Source of the DNA: Acidobacteriaceae bacterium
GTDB lineage: Bacteria > Acidobacteriota > Terriglobia > Terriglobales > Acidobacteriaceae
Reading direction: 5' to 3'
DNA length: 13,170 bases
Assembly: GCA_003165455.1 (NCBI GenBank)
Contig: PLUJ01000149.1
Coordinates: 1,898 to 15,067, forward strand
The notes beneath the pieces were generated by a model that worked only from the letters and a program-made list of their open reading frames with translations, searched no databases and was not told the origin of the DNA. Position 1 is the first letter of the stretch. Each line of letters opens with the position of its first letter. The position numbers and the translations under genes are program-made. Below are positions 7,708-13,170 of this stretch, in pieces.

Positions 7708-7992
7708 ATGGCAAAAGCAACGTGGGAAGGCGCGGTAATCGCCGAAAGCAATCTGACCGTCGAAGTGGAAGGCAATCAATATTTTCCGCCCGATGCAATC
7801 CACAAGGAATATTTCAAGCCTAGCAATAAGCACAGCGTATGCCCGTGGAAAGGTACCGCGAGCTACTACGATATTGATGTGAACGGCAAAAACAATCCCG
7901 GAGCCGCTTGGTATTACCCAGAGCCGAAGGATGCCGCTAAGCAGATCAAAGGCTACATCGCCTTCTGGAATGGCGTGAAAGTCGAAAAATAA
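7708..7992 (+). CDS. DUF427 family protein
   Basis: A 94-residue protein of the DUF427 family (sometimes labelled NTP_transf_9), whose biochemical role is not firmly known. The family pattern is visible: YFPPDAI (25-31), the CPWKGTASYYD core (45-55), AAWYYPEPKDAAKQIKGY (66-83) and an aromatic-rich end IAFWNGVKVE. It is a single small domain with no signal peptide or membrane segment. The open frame reaches back to 7468, but the family similarity begins at MAKATWEG. The ATG at 7708 sits 6 nt after a perfect TATAAT, so that start is preferred and the mRNA is likely leaderless. The gene diverges from the amidinohydrolase and converges on the porin with a 72-bp gap. It appears to be monocistronic. 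Confidence 0.9.
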   Translation: MAKATWEGAVIAESNLTVEVEGNQYFPPDAIHKEYFKPSNKHSVCPWKGTASYYDIDVNGKNNPGAAWYYPEPKDAAKQIKGYIAFWNGVKVEK

Positions 7993-8064
7993 GAGTGAAG
8001 ATCGCGAAAGAATCAATCCAAGCTTATCGAGAGAGATTCTTGGCGAAGGTTCGATGGCTGCGCG

Positions 8065-9594
8065 CTAAAATTCCACGTGCGCTCGGAATGACGGCACCAG
8101 TACGGGCCCGCGGTCGCGGTCATACCCCGGATTGTTAATGTGTTGCAATCCCGGCGCCACATAAATTCCTCGCCAAACGTGAGCGGTGTAATAGCTCTCT
8201 ACAATATTTTCGCGTCGATAATTTAGTCCGCCATCGCCCAGAAGAAATCCCAACCCGCCGTCGGCAAGATAATTTTGATGGTCCTTCTTGATGGCGTTTG
8301 AGACGAATGCAATTCCGGCGCGGTCTTGTTTGCGGTGCCACCATGTGCCATCGGCGCCCACTCCTTCCGCAAACGTCTGGTCGTCTTCGGTATAGGCGAA
8401 CGATTCCGTTCTTCCATCATCCCAGCCGAAGCGCGCGAATGCGGTTAGATAGCGCGTCAGATTCTGCTGAAGATTAATCCCGAATCCATATTTACGCGTA
8501 ACGTGCCACGGATGGTTGGTGATCTCCGGAACCAATTCCGGATACGGCGATGAGTGATCTACGAATTGTGTAATCGCATCCCGGTAGATGCCCATGTTCG
8601 CATAGTTGGTATACGCGAGCAGGCGAATCACGCCCGCTCGTCTTGGAAGAATCCCGTGACGCAACTCGTACTCGTAATTCTCCGCATGCACTTCCCAGGG
8701 CCGGTACACCAGATCGATTCCATTGGCGATCTTGGGCATTAACGCTTCGGCGAAACGGAAACCCCAGTTACGGTCCTCGTAGTCGGCAACCGCGCCCACC
8801 GTATATCCCCGAGTGTCTGCCGCGTAATCCCATGCGCCGTTATCGTCCACCGTCCAGTTGATGAATTGAAGGTGAGTGTCCGAGCCAACCGAATTCTGAT
8901 CGAAGAAGTCGGGCATACCGAATTTGCCCACTCGAATTTCCAGGCGGCGTACCGGCAGTTCGGTGAATAGCGAGAGAGAATTTCGGGAGTTTTCTACTTT
9001 CTCCGTGCTCACGGCAAAAACTTTATGGATCATGCCGCGGCTTAGGTAAGGCTCTTTGCTTAATAAAGGATTGCGGACAATATCCAGATCGGTATTTCCC
9101 GCCAGCCCGAATCCCTGACTGAGCGCCGCGCCGCCTGCCTCCTCGATATCGACCAGAATCTCCGTGGAATTGTTTAGCCGCACGCCCGTATACAGAGTTA
9201 ACACGCGGGAGGTTGCCTTGTCGTAGTGCGCTCCCAGACTGTGCGGTCCACTGTAGGCCGCATAAAACGGCGGATGCGTCTGGAAAATGAAATTCGCCTG
9301 TCCTGAAAGCCAGAAGCGGGAGTCCTTGAAGTGGGGAAACATCGTTTCGACACTTTCGTCGCCCTCCGCAGTAGGTGTGGGTGGATCTTCAGGGGCCGTG
9401 GCCGATTGTTCCGCAGAGGTTGGATTTGTATCCTGCGCCAGCGCTGGAACAAAGCAGCCTAAAGGAGTGATGAAAAAAATGCTCACGATCATCCCCACGG
9501 TCCACAGGTTCGTTGCGGAGAACGATCTGGAAGACTTTCCCAGGATGCGGTTGAGTAAAGTAGCCATCGGGACGTGTTTGAGGATGAATTTCAT
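8065..9594 (-). CDS. OprB-like carbohydrate-selective outer-membrane porin
   Basis: A predicted outer-membrane beta-barrel for passive uptake of sugars or other small solutes; the substrate is unknown. From the ATG at 9594 it has 509 residues. It comprises a long basic n-region, a hydrophobic segment (about 30-50) with a probable signal peptidase I site after ALA53, a Pro/Thr/Glu-rich linker (about 55-85), then alternating aromatic strands. These include FWLSGQANFIFQTHPPFYAAYSG, the RLEIRVGKFGMPDFFDQN stretch typical of OprB-type porins, and a strand-like C-terminus ending in Phe (FRAHVEF). The start is uncertain: TTG at 9636, ATG at 9594 and ATG at 9567 all remain in frame, and none has a good ribosome binding site. 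The 9567 start gives a more usual signal peptide. Its 5' flank holds several repeat motifs that may regulate it. Confidence 0.8.
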   Translation of the reverse strand: MKFILKHVPMATLLNRILGKSSRSFSATNLWTVGMIVSIFFITPLGCFVPALAQDTNPTSAEQSATAPEDPPTPTAEGDESVETMFPHFKDSRFWLSGQANFIFQTHPPFYAAYSGPHSLGAHYDKATSRVLTLYTGVRLNNSTEILVDIEEAGGAALSQGFGLAGNTDLDIVRNPLLSKEPYLSRGMIHKVFAVSTEKVENSRNSLSLFTELPVRRLEIRVGKFGMPDFFDQNSVGSDTHLQFINWTVDDNGAWDYAADTRGYTVGAVADYEDRNWGFRFAEALMPKIANGIDLVYRPWEVHAENYEYELRHGILPRRAGVIRLLAYTNYANMGIYRDAITQFVDHSSPYPELVPEITNHPWHVTRKYGFGINLQQNLTRYLTAFARFGWDDGRTESFAYTEDDQTFAEGVGADGTWWHRKQDRAGIAFVSNAIKKDHQNYLADGGLGFLLGDGGLNYRRENIVESYYTAHVWRGIYVAPGLQHINNPGYDRDRGPVLVPSFRAHVEF

Positions 9595-9660
9595 TCGTAT
9601 CGTTGAGGCTGAGATGGTCTTCCGGTCTTCCGTCAACCTACGTTTTGCTCGTTTCTCACT

Positions 9661-9712
9661 CTTTAGAGTTAACGTCAGTACACTGTATCATATTAACTGT
9701 AATTAACCATCG
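9661..9712 (-). promoter_or_regulatory. AT-rich region with three TTAAC words upstream of the porin
   Basis: TTAAC occurs at 9669-9673, 9693-9697 and 9703-9707, the last two as ATTAAC direct repeats 10 bp apart. A CAGT-AC-ACTG palindrome lies at 9676-9685. On the minus strand this region includes TATGAT, a fair -10, but a weak -35. It is the likeliest site of the porin promoter and operator; this is inference from composition and position. Confidence 0.35.
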
Positions 9713-9775
9713 ACCATTCTGCCTTGCTATGTGGGCGGAGATCGCGCTGAAGAGGACTGTCGTGTTCTGAGGCTA

Positions 9776-9803
9776 GGTTGTCTAGGTTACAGGAAGGTTA
9801 CAG
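9776..9803. repeat. GGTTACAG direct repeat, 11-bp period
   Basis: GGTTACAG occurs at 9785-9792 and 9796-9803, and a related GGTTGTCTA starts at 9776. On the minus strand this reads CTGTAAC, four bases, CTGTAAC. A 7+4 layout is how PhoB-type response-regulator boxes are built, although the CTGTAAC core differs from the consensus CTGTCAT. It lies about 190 bp upstream of the porin start. Confidence 0.4.
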
Positions 9804-9893
9804 AGAAAAGCCGGTCTTGGGCGCAAAAGGCGCCAGTGGAGCGGAGGGAGAGATTCCGGGATGTTCTGCGAACGCTGGCTTTCGTCAATTCAC

Positions 9894-9932
9894 AAAATAA
9901 AAAAGGACAGCTCGGAGCCCCCGAAGCCGTCC
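9894..9932 (-). terminator. Strong intrinsic terminator on the minus strand
   Basis: On the minus strand GGACGGCT (9932-9925) pairs with AGCTGTCC (9912-9905), one pair being G-U. A single-base bulge separates this stem from an inner CGG/CCG helix with a five-base loop. Six T, one A and four T follow directly (9904-9894). This is a textbook Rho-independent terminator, yet no minus-strand gene ends nearby; it points towards the porin from about 300 bp upstream. It may end a small RNA, act as an attenuator for the porin, or belong to a dispersed hairpin repeat family. Confidence 0.7.
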
Positions 9933-10037
9933 CTGGAACCCTCCCGGTTAGAAGGGCAATTTGATGATGTGAGCCTATCGGGTGGATGTTGCAGGATGAT
10001 GGCGAGGGGATGAATTTCCGGTTAATTCCGCCGACCA
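9894..10037 (-). ncRNA. Candidate small RNA ending at the intrinsic terminator
   Basis: A possible promoter on the minus strand, TTGGTA (10073-10068) and TATATC (10049-10044) with 18 bp between them, would start a transcript near 10037 that ends about 144 nt later at the strong terminator. No convincing protein is encoded on either strand here. The sequence does not show the GGAAG..AGCAGCC motif of SRP RNA, and I recognise no known riboswitch. Only the terminator is solid; the start is weak. Confidence 0.3.
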
Positions 10038-10148
10038 AGCGCTGATATAGTAATCGGTTGCGCGCAGTACCAAAAAACCAGTGGTTCCAATCAGTAAGTT
10101 GAATCGGACTAGGCGGTCAGTCAACATTACATCCTAAGTCTTTTTTGT

Positions 10149-10153
10149 GGGAG
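10149..10153 (+). promoter_or_regulatory. Ribosome binding site of hemL
   Basis: GGGAG lies 5 nt before the ATG at 10159. It favours this start over the in-frame GTG at 10147, which overlaps the motif. Confidence 0.65.
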
Positions 10154-10158
10154 CCTCG

Positions 10159-11472
10159 ATGCCGTCCACAACCTCACGAAAAGTCGAACAGTCGCGCCGT
10201 TTGCAAGAGCGCGCCGCGAGCCTGATTCCCGGCGGAGTGAACTCGCCGGTGCGAGGCTTCGCATCCGTAGGAGGCGACCCGCCGTTCATCGTTCGCGGCA
10301 AGGGCTCGCACATCTTCGACGCAGATGAGAACGAATACATCGACTACGTTGGGTCGTGGGGTCCTTTGATTCTTGGTCACGCTGCACCTGATGTGCTGGA
10401 TGCTATCGTGAGCGCCGCATGCAACGGCACCAGCTTTGGGGCCTCTACGCCCGCCGAAGCGGATCTTGCCGAGTTGGTGATCTCCGCCTTCCCGCACGTG
10501 CAGAAAATCCGTTTCGTTAGCTCCGGAACCGAAGCCACCATGTCGGCGATCCGCCTGGCGCGCGCCTATACCAAACGTAAATACATCGTCAAATTTGAAG
10601 GGTGCTATCACGGGCACTCGGACGCTTTGCTCGTGAAGGCCGGCTCGGGCGTGGCCACGCTGGGAATCCCAGGTTCGGCGGGTGTTCCCGAAGAATTTAC
10701 CCAGTTCACGCTGGCGCTGCCCTTCAATAATGTAAAAGCGGTCGAGTACGCATTTCAGAAATTCAAGCACCAGATCGCTTGCGTGATTGTGGAACCGGTG
10801 GTGGGAAACATGGGATGCGTTCCTGCAGCCGATGATTATCTGGTGGCGTTGCGACTGATCACCGAACGCGAAAAGTCGGTGCTGATTTTCGATGAAGTCA
10901 TGACCGGATTTCGTGTGGCATTTGGCGGCGCGCAGGAACTCTATAACATTCGTCCCGACATCACGACCATGGGCAAGATCATTGGCGGAGGCTTGCCGGT
11001 GGGCGCTTATGGCGGGCCCAGCGAGATCATGAATCTGGTGGCGCCGTTGGGTCCCATGTATCAGGCGGGCACGCTTTCTGGAAATCCGCTGGCGATGGCG
11101 GCCGGATGCGCAACCTTGAGACATCTGCGCGATCACAAGCAGGAGATCTATTCGCGCATCGATAAATTGAGTGGAGAACTGGTCGAAGGCGTTGCCTCTG
11201 CGGCGAAAGAGGCGGGCGTTGCGCTCTGCTACAACCGCGTCGGCTCCATGTTTACCTGGTTCTTCACCCCCGGGCCGGTAACGGATTGGGATTCGGCTTC
11301 AAAGTCGAACACTGAAGCTTTCGGGAAATTCTTCCGCGCCATGCTCGATAGCGGTATATATCTGCCGCCCTCGCAGTACGAGGCCGCATTCCTAGGCACC
11401 ACACATACGGCCGAAGATATTCGGCAGACGATTGCAGCGGCAAAGCAAGCCTTCGCGGCTATGCGCCGGTAA
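10159..11472 (+). CDS. hemL: Glutamate-1-semialdehyde 2,1-aminomutase
   Basis: A PLP enzyme that turns glutamate-1-semialdehyde into 5-aminolevulinate, the last step of the C5 route to tetrapyrroles. The 437-residue protein begins with an N-terminal helix and the GGVNSPVRGF substrate loop (25-34). It continues with SSGTEATMSAIRLAR (121-135), CYHGHSDALLVKAGSG (149-164), IFDEVMTGFR with the cofactor Asp245 (243-252), and TTMGKIIGGGLPVGAYGG with the Schiff-base Lys273 (269-286). It ends with the GTLSGNPLAMAAG region. Length and motif order are those of HemL rather than another class III aminotransferase. The ATG with GGGAG upstream is the chosen start. No other heme genes are present. Its last 14 bp overlap the end of the convergent deacetylase gene. 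Confidence 0.97.
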   Translation: MPSTTSRKVEQSRRLQERAASLIPGGVNSPVRGFASVGGDPPFIVRGKGSHIFDADENEYIDYVGSWGPLILGHAAPDVLDAIVSAACNGTSFGASTPAEADLAELVISAFPHVQKIRFVSSGTEATMSAIRLARAYTKRKYIVKFEGCYHGHSDALLVKAGSGVATLGIPGSAGVPEEFTQFTLALPFNNVKAVEYAFQKFKHQIACVIVEPVVGNMGCVPAADDYLVALRLITEREKSVLIFDEVMTGFRVAFGGAQELYNIRPDITTMGKIIGGGLPVGAYGGPSEIMNLVAPLGPMYQAGTLSGNPLAMAAGCATLRHLRDHKQEIYSRIDKLSGELVEGVASAAKEAGVALCYNRVGSMFTWFFTPGPVTDWDSASKSNTEAFGKFFRAMLDSGIYLPPSQYEAAFLGTTHTAEDIRQTIAAAKQAFAAMRR

Positions 11473-12202
11473 CAAATCTTGACTCCGCCATCATCTGCGG
11501 GATCGTCCTAAATTCGTATCCCCGCGATTTATAATTTGCGATCAGGTGATCCGTTGCGATTACCGTTTGGGAGCGGTCCGCTCCCCTCTGCTTGTGCCCC
11601 CCATCATGCAGCAGGATGACGTCGCCGCCGCGAAGCTGTCGCGCAACCTTAGCTTCGATCACCGCTGCCGGCGGCGCATTCCAGTCGTAACCTGTGACGT
11701 TCCACATTACCGGCGACAAGCGAAGTTCGCGTGCGATTCGAAGTACCGCGGGACGCCTTCCTCCGAACGGCGGTCGAAAAAGATTTGATGATTCGCGATT
11801 CGGTGATTCTCCAATAGCGTCCTGCAACGCATGGGTGCAACTCAACAGTTCCTGACGGATACCTGCCTCGCCCTTGAAAATCAACATTGAGTGCGTGAAC
11901 GTGTGGTTGCCAACGACGTGGCCAGCCTGCACAATCTCCCGCACAATTTCCGGACGCTGCTGGACGTAACGTCCGATCAGGAAAAAAGTGGCGCGAACAT
12001 TATGCCTGGCGAGCACTTCCAGGAGGCGCAGCGTGTGCGGATCATTCGGCCCATCGTCATAGGTCAGCGCGATCTGGCGTGAACCACGCGCCAGCCCAGT
12101 GAAAGTTTCCCCGTACCATTGGCCGGTCGGCGCCATCGACTGATAACCCGCGCAAACAGCGGCGGCCGCGCACGCCGCGCCAGCCATTGCCAGTTCAAGC
12201 AT
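11459..12202 (-). CDS. NodB-type polysaccharide deacetylase
   Basis: A metal-dependent carbohydrate esterase family 4 protein that removes N- or O-acetyl groups from polysaccharide, probably in the envelope or outside the cell. The 247-residue protein opens with a short Ala-rich hydrophobic segment (1-19), a signal sequence or membrane anchor. The NodB domain follows: TYDDGP with Asp49 and Asp50 (47-52), the metal-binding H-x3-H motif NHTFTH (His100, His104), RPPFGGRRP (143-151), and LLHDGG with His199 (197-202). The usual catalytic and metal residues are all present. Whether the target is peptidoglycan, chitin-like glycan or another polymer cannot be told. The frame extends to a TTG at 12274, but the ATG at 12202 lies 6 nt after TACAAT and is preferred. 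The 3' end overlaps hemL by 14 bp. Confidence 0.9.
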   Translation of the reverse strand: MLELAMAGAACAAAAVCAGYQSMAPTGQWYGETFTGLARGSRQIALTYDDGPNDPHTLRLLEVLARHNVRATFFLIGRYVQQRPEIVREIVQAGHVVGNHTFTHSMLIFKGEAGIRQELLSCTHALQDAIGESPNRESSNLFRPPFGGRRPAVLRIARELRLSPVMWNVTGYDWNAPPAAVIEAKVARQLRGGDVILLHDGGHKQRGADRSQTVIATDHLIANYKSRGYEFRTIPQMMAESRFVTGA

Positions 12203-12208
12203 GCAGGG

Positions 12209-12214
12209 ATTGTA
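12209..12214 (-). promoter_or_regulatory. -10 element of the polysaccharide deacetylase
   Basis: TACAAT on the minus strand ends exactly 6 nt before the ATG, the same arrangement as the DUF427 gene, again with no Shine-Dalgarno sequence. This predicts a leaderless mRNA. The -35 is weak. Confidence 0.5.
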
Positions 12215-12235
12215 AATGGAGGCATTGACCAAATG

Positions 12236-12303
12236 TGCGATTGAGTGATTGGGCGCGTGCTGAACGTTCCTCAATCACGCAATCACAAAATGACGCAATC
12301 GCA
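12236..12303. repeat. GATTG/CAATC repeat cluster between the deacetylase and the kinase
   Basis: The left arm reads TGCGATTGAGTGATTG (12236-12251). The right part holds CAATCAC at 12272-12278 and 12280-12286, and CAATCGCA at 12296-12303, which are inverted matches to pieces of the left arm. The words are short and variably spaced, so they may form a hairpin or be a degenerate intergenic repeat. Similar ATTG-rich text occurs at 74-177. Confidence 0.45.
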
Positions 12304-12329
12304 AATCTCTCTGTTAACTCTTCCCGCAA

Positions 12330-12358
12330 TTGCCAGTGAGCTCCATACGAGCTATTCT
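12330..12358 (+). promoter_or_regulatory. Promoter of the deoxynucleoside kinase gene
   Basis: TTGCCA (12330-12335, five of six consensus bases) and TATTCT (12353-12358, four of six) are separated by exactly 17 bp. Transcription would begin near 12365, leaving a leader of about 18 nt before the ATG at 12384. Confidence 0.5.
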
Positions 12359-12383
12359 GCCAGTTCCGAAATATTTCGACGCT

Positions 12384-13049
12384 ATGGCGAATCTTTTCGA
12401 GCTGCCTCGGTACATTGCGGTGGAAGGCCCCATTCGAGTGGGCAAGAGTACGCTGGCGCGCATGCTGGCCGAACGCCTGAATGCGCAGCGGGTGATAGAG
12501 CCGGAACACAATCCATTTCTCGGAGCATTTTATGCAGGCCAGCGGGGCGCGGCGTTTCAGGCACAGCTCACCTTTCTGGCGCAGCGCTTTGAGCAGTTGC
12601 AGGCGCTGGATCTGGGCGCACGCTCGCAGCGAACTGTTGTAGCCGATTACATTTTAGAAAAAGACAAACTATTTGCCTGCCTCAACCTGACCGATCAGGA
12701 ACTTGAAACTTACAACCGCTATTATTCCCACTTTCGCGACCTGCTCCCTACGCCTGACCTTGTGATCTATTTGCAGGCCACTCCTGAAGTTTTGAAGAAG
12801 CGGCTCAAAAAGAAAAATGCCCCGGATGAGCGCGCTGTAGGCGATGAGTATCTGGAAGAAGTGGTGAAGGCGTATGAGCACTTCTTTTTTCATTACACGT
12901 CATCTGACCTGCTGATTGTGAACACGTCAGAGATTGATTTTGTGGATCGCAATGAGGATTTGCAAGAATTGTTGCGCAAGGTTACAGAGCCTATTAAAGG
13001 GACGCAATATTTTCTGCCGCTGGGCGGACAGGACGCCGTGGGAGCATAG
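12384..13049 (+). CDS. Deoxynucleoside kinase (dNK/dCK family)
   Basis: Phosphorylates deoxynucleosides at the 5' position in the salvage of DNA precursors; base preference (dA, dG or dC) cannot be read from the sequence. The 221-residue protein has the P-loop GPIRVGKST (15-23), an EPEHNPFL substrate stretch (39-46), ADYILEKDKLFA (87-98) where many family members carry a DR(S/Y) motif, PDLVIYLQATPEVLKKRL (124-141) leading into a Lys/Arg-rich LID, and a YxxFFFHY segment (164-171). The length fits single-domain bacterial members. The frame is open to 12330, but MANLFELPRYIAVEGPI matches the family start and lies 26 nt after the proposed -10. No strong ribosome binding site is seen. A perfect palindrome follows 15 bp after the stop. 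Confidence 0.88.
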   Translation: MANLFELPRYIAVEGPIRVGKSTLARMLAERLNAQRVIEPEHNPFLGAFYAGQRGAAFQAQLTFLAQRFEQLQALDLGARSQRTVVADYILEKDKLFACLNLTDQELETYNRYYSHFRDLLPTPDLVIYLQATPEVLKKRLKKKNAPDERAVGDEYLEEVVKAYEHFFFHYTSSDLLIVNTSEIDFVDRNEDLQELLRKVTEPIKGTQYFLPLGGQDAVGA

Positions 13050-13064
13050 GCTCCAAATCGCACG

Positions 13065-13084
13065 AGTGTTCCCGCGGGAACACT
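13065..13084. repeat. Perfect 20-bp palindrome after the kinase gene
   Basis: AGTGTTCCCGCGGGAACACT is its own reverse complement over all 20 bases. It could form a hairpin at the 3' end of the kinase mRNA, but no T-run follows, so it is not a typical intrinsic terminator. It could equally be a dimeric repressor's operator for a gene beyond the right edge. The remaining bases to 13170 show no gene I can support. Confidence 0.6.
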
Positions 13085-13170
13085 TAGACTTGGCAAAAAT
13101 CGTTTTCGTAAGTGATTGATTCTTCGTCCATCTTTTTCCGTGCATCAATGGATTCAACGGGTTAGGCTGT

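Noticed and set aside
8008..8041. AAGAATC...GATTCTT hairpin between DUF427 and the porin as a terminator
   Set aside because: The stem is only 7 bp and AT-rich with a 20-nt loop and no T-run on either strand.
9894..10037. Candidate SRP RNA, 6S RNA or known riboswitch
   Set aside because: The SRP tetraloop and GGAAG/AGCAGCC motif, a long 6S-like rod with a central bubble, and familiar aptamer motifs are not seen. It was kept only as an unclassified candidate.
9731..10038. Short open frames on both strands of the porin-hemL gap (77 and 83 codons)
   Set aside because: No family resemblance, no ribosome binding site, and both run through the terminator hairpin and repeats, so they look non-coding.
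12203..12274. Extended deacetylase starting at TTG 12274
   Set aside because: The 24 added codons lie in the GATTG repeat cluster and the proposed -10, and the hydrophobic signal segment starts at the ATG at 12202.
13140..13170. Possible start of a plus-strand gene (GTG CAT CAA TGG ATT) at the right edge
   Set aside because: Only ten codons, no ribosome binding site or promoter, and no recognisable N-terminus.

Overview
This is ordinary chromosomal housekeeping DNA from a moderately GC-rich bacterium. The gene families (an OprB-like porin with a long N-terminus, a bacterial deoxynucleoside kinase with a DY motif, and a class I PurE) and the text of the gaps suggest an Acidobacteriota-like (Terriglobia) genome. 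That assignment is an inference from pattern memory, not a search. I see no insertion sequence, prophage, CRISPR array, tRNA or rRNA, and no new multi-gene system. The most interesting material lies in the gaps between genes.

Layout. Positions 1-31 (minus) hold the first ten codons of a gene resembling a DtxR/MntR-type metal-dependent repressor, with a good promoter and a direct-repeat operator candidate. Facing away from it are purD (247-1521) and purE (1620-2123), two steps of de novo purine synthesis. Converging on purE is a minus-strand series: a dimethylargininase-like hydrolase (7628-6732), mfd (6685-3131) and galU (3028-2144), for arginine-derivative hydrolysis, transcription-coupled repair and UDP-glucose synthesis. 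A small DUF427 gene (7708-7992) diverges from the hydrolase and converges on an outer-membrane carbohydrate-porin-like gene (8065-9594, minus).

The gap from about 9600 to 10158 is the largest non-coding stretch. It holds an AT-rich TTAAC-repeat region near the porin, an 11-bp-period CTGTAAC direct repeat, a strong minus-strand intrinsic terminator and a possible minus-strand promoter. Together the last two could bound a small RNA of about 140 nt. hemL (10159-11472) follows, making 5-aminolevulinate for tetrapyrroles. Its tail overlaps by 14 bp the tail of a convergent NodB-type polysaccharide deacetylase (12202-11459, minus). The last gene is a deoxynucleoside kinase (12384-13049), followed by a perfect 20-bp palindrome.

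The genes do not form one pathway. A recurring feature is a -10-like hexamer 6-8 nt upstream of ATG with no Shine-Dalgarno sequence (DtxR-like gene, mfd, DUF427, deacetylase), which points to leaderless or nearly leaderless mRNAs. purE and hemL carry clear ribosome binding sites.
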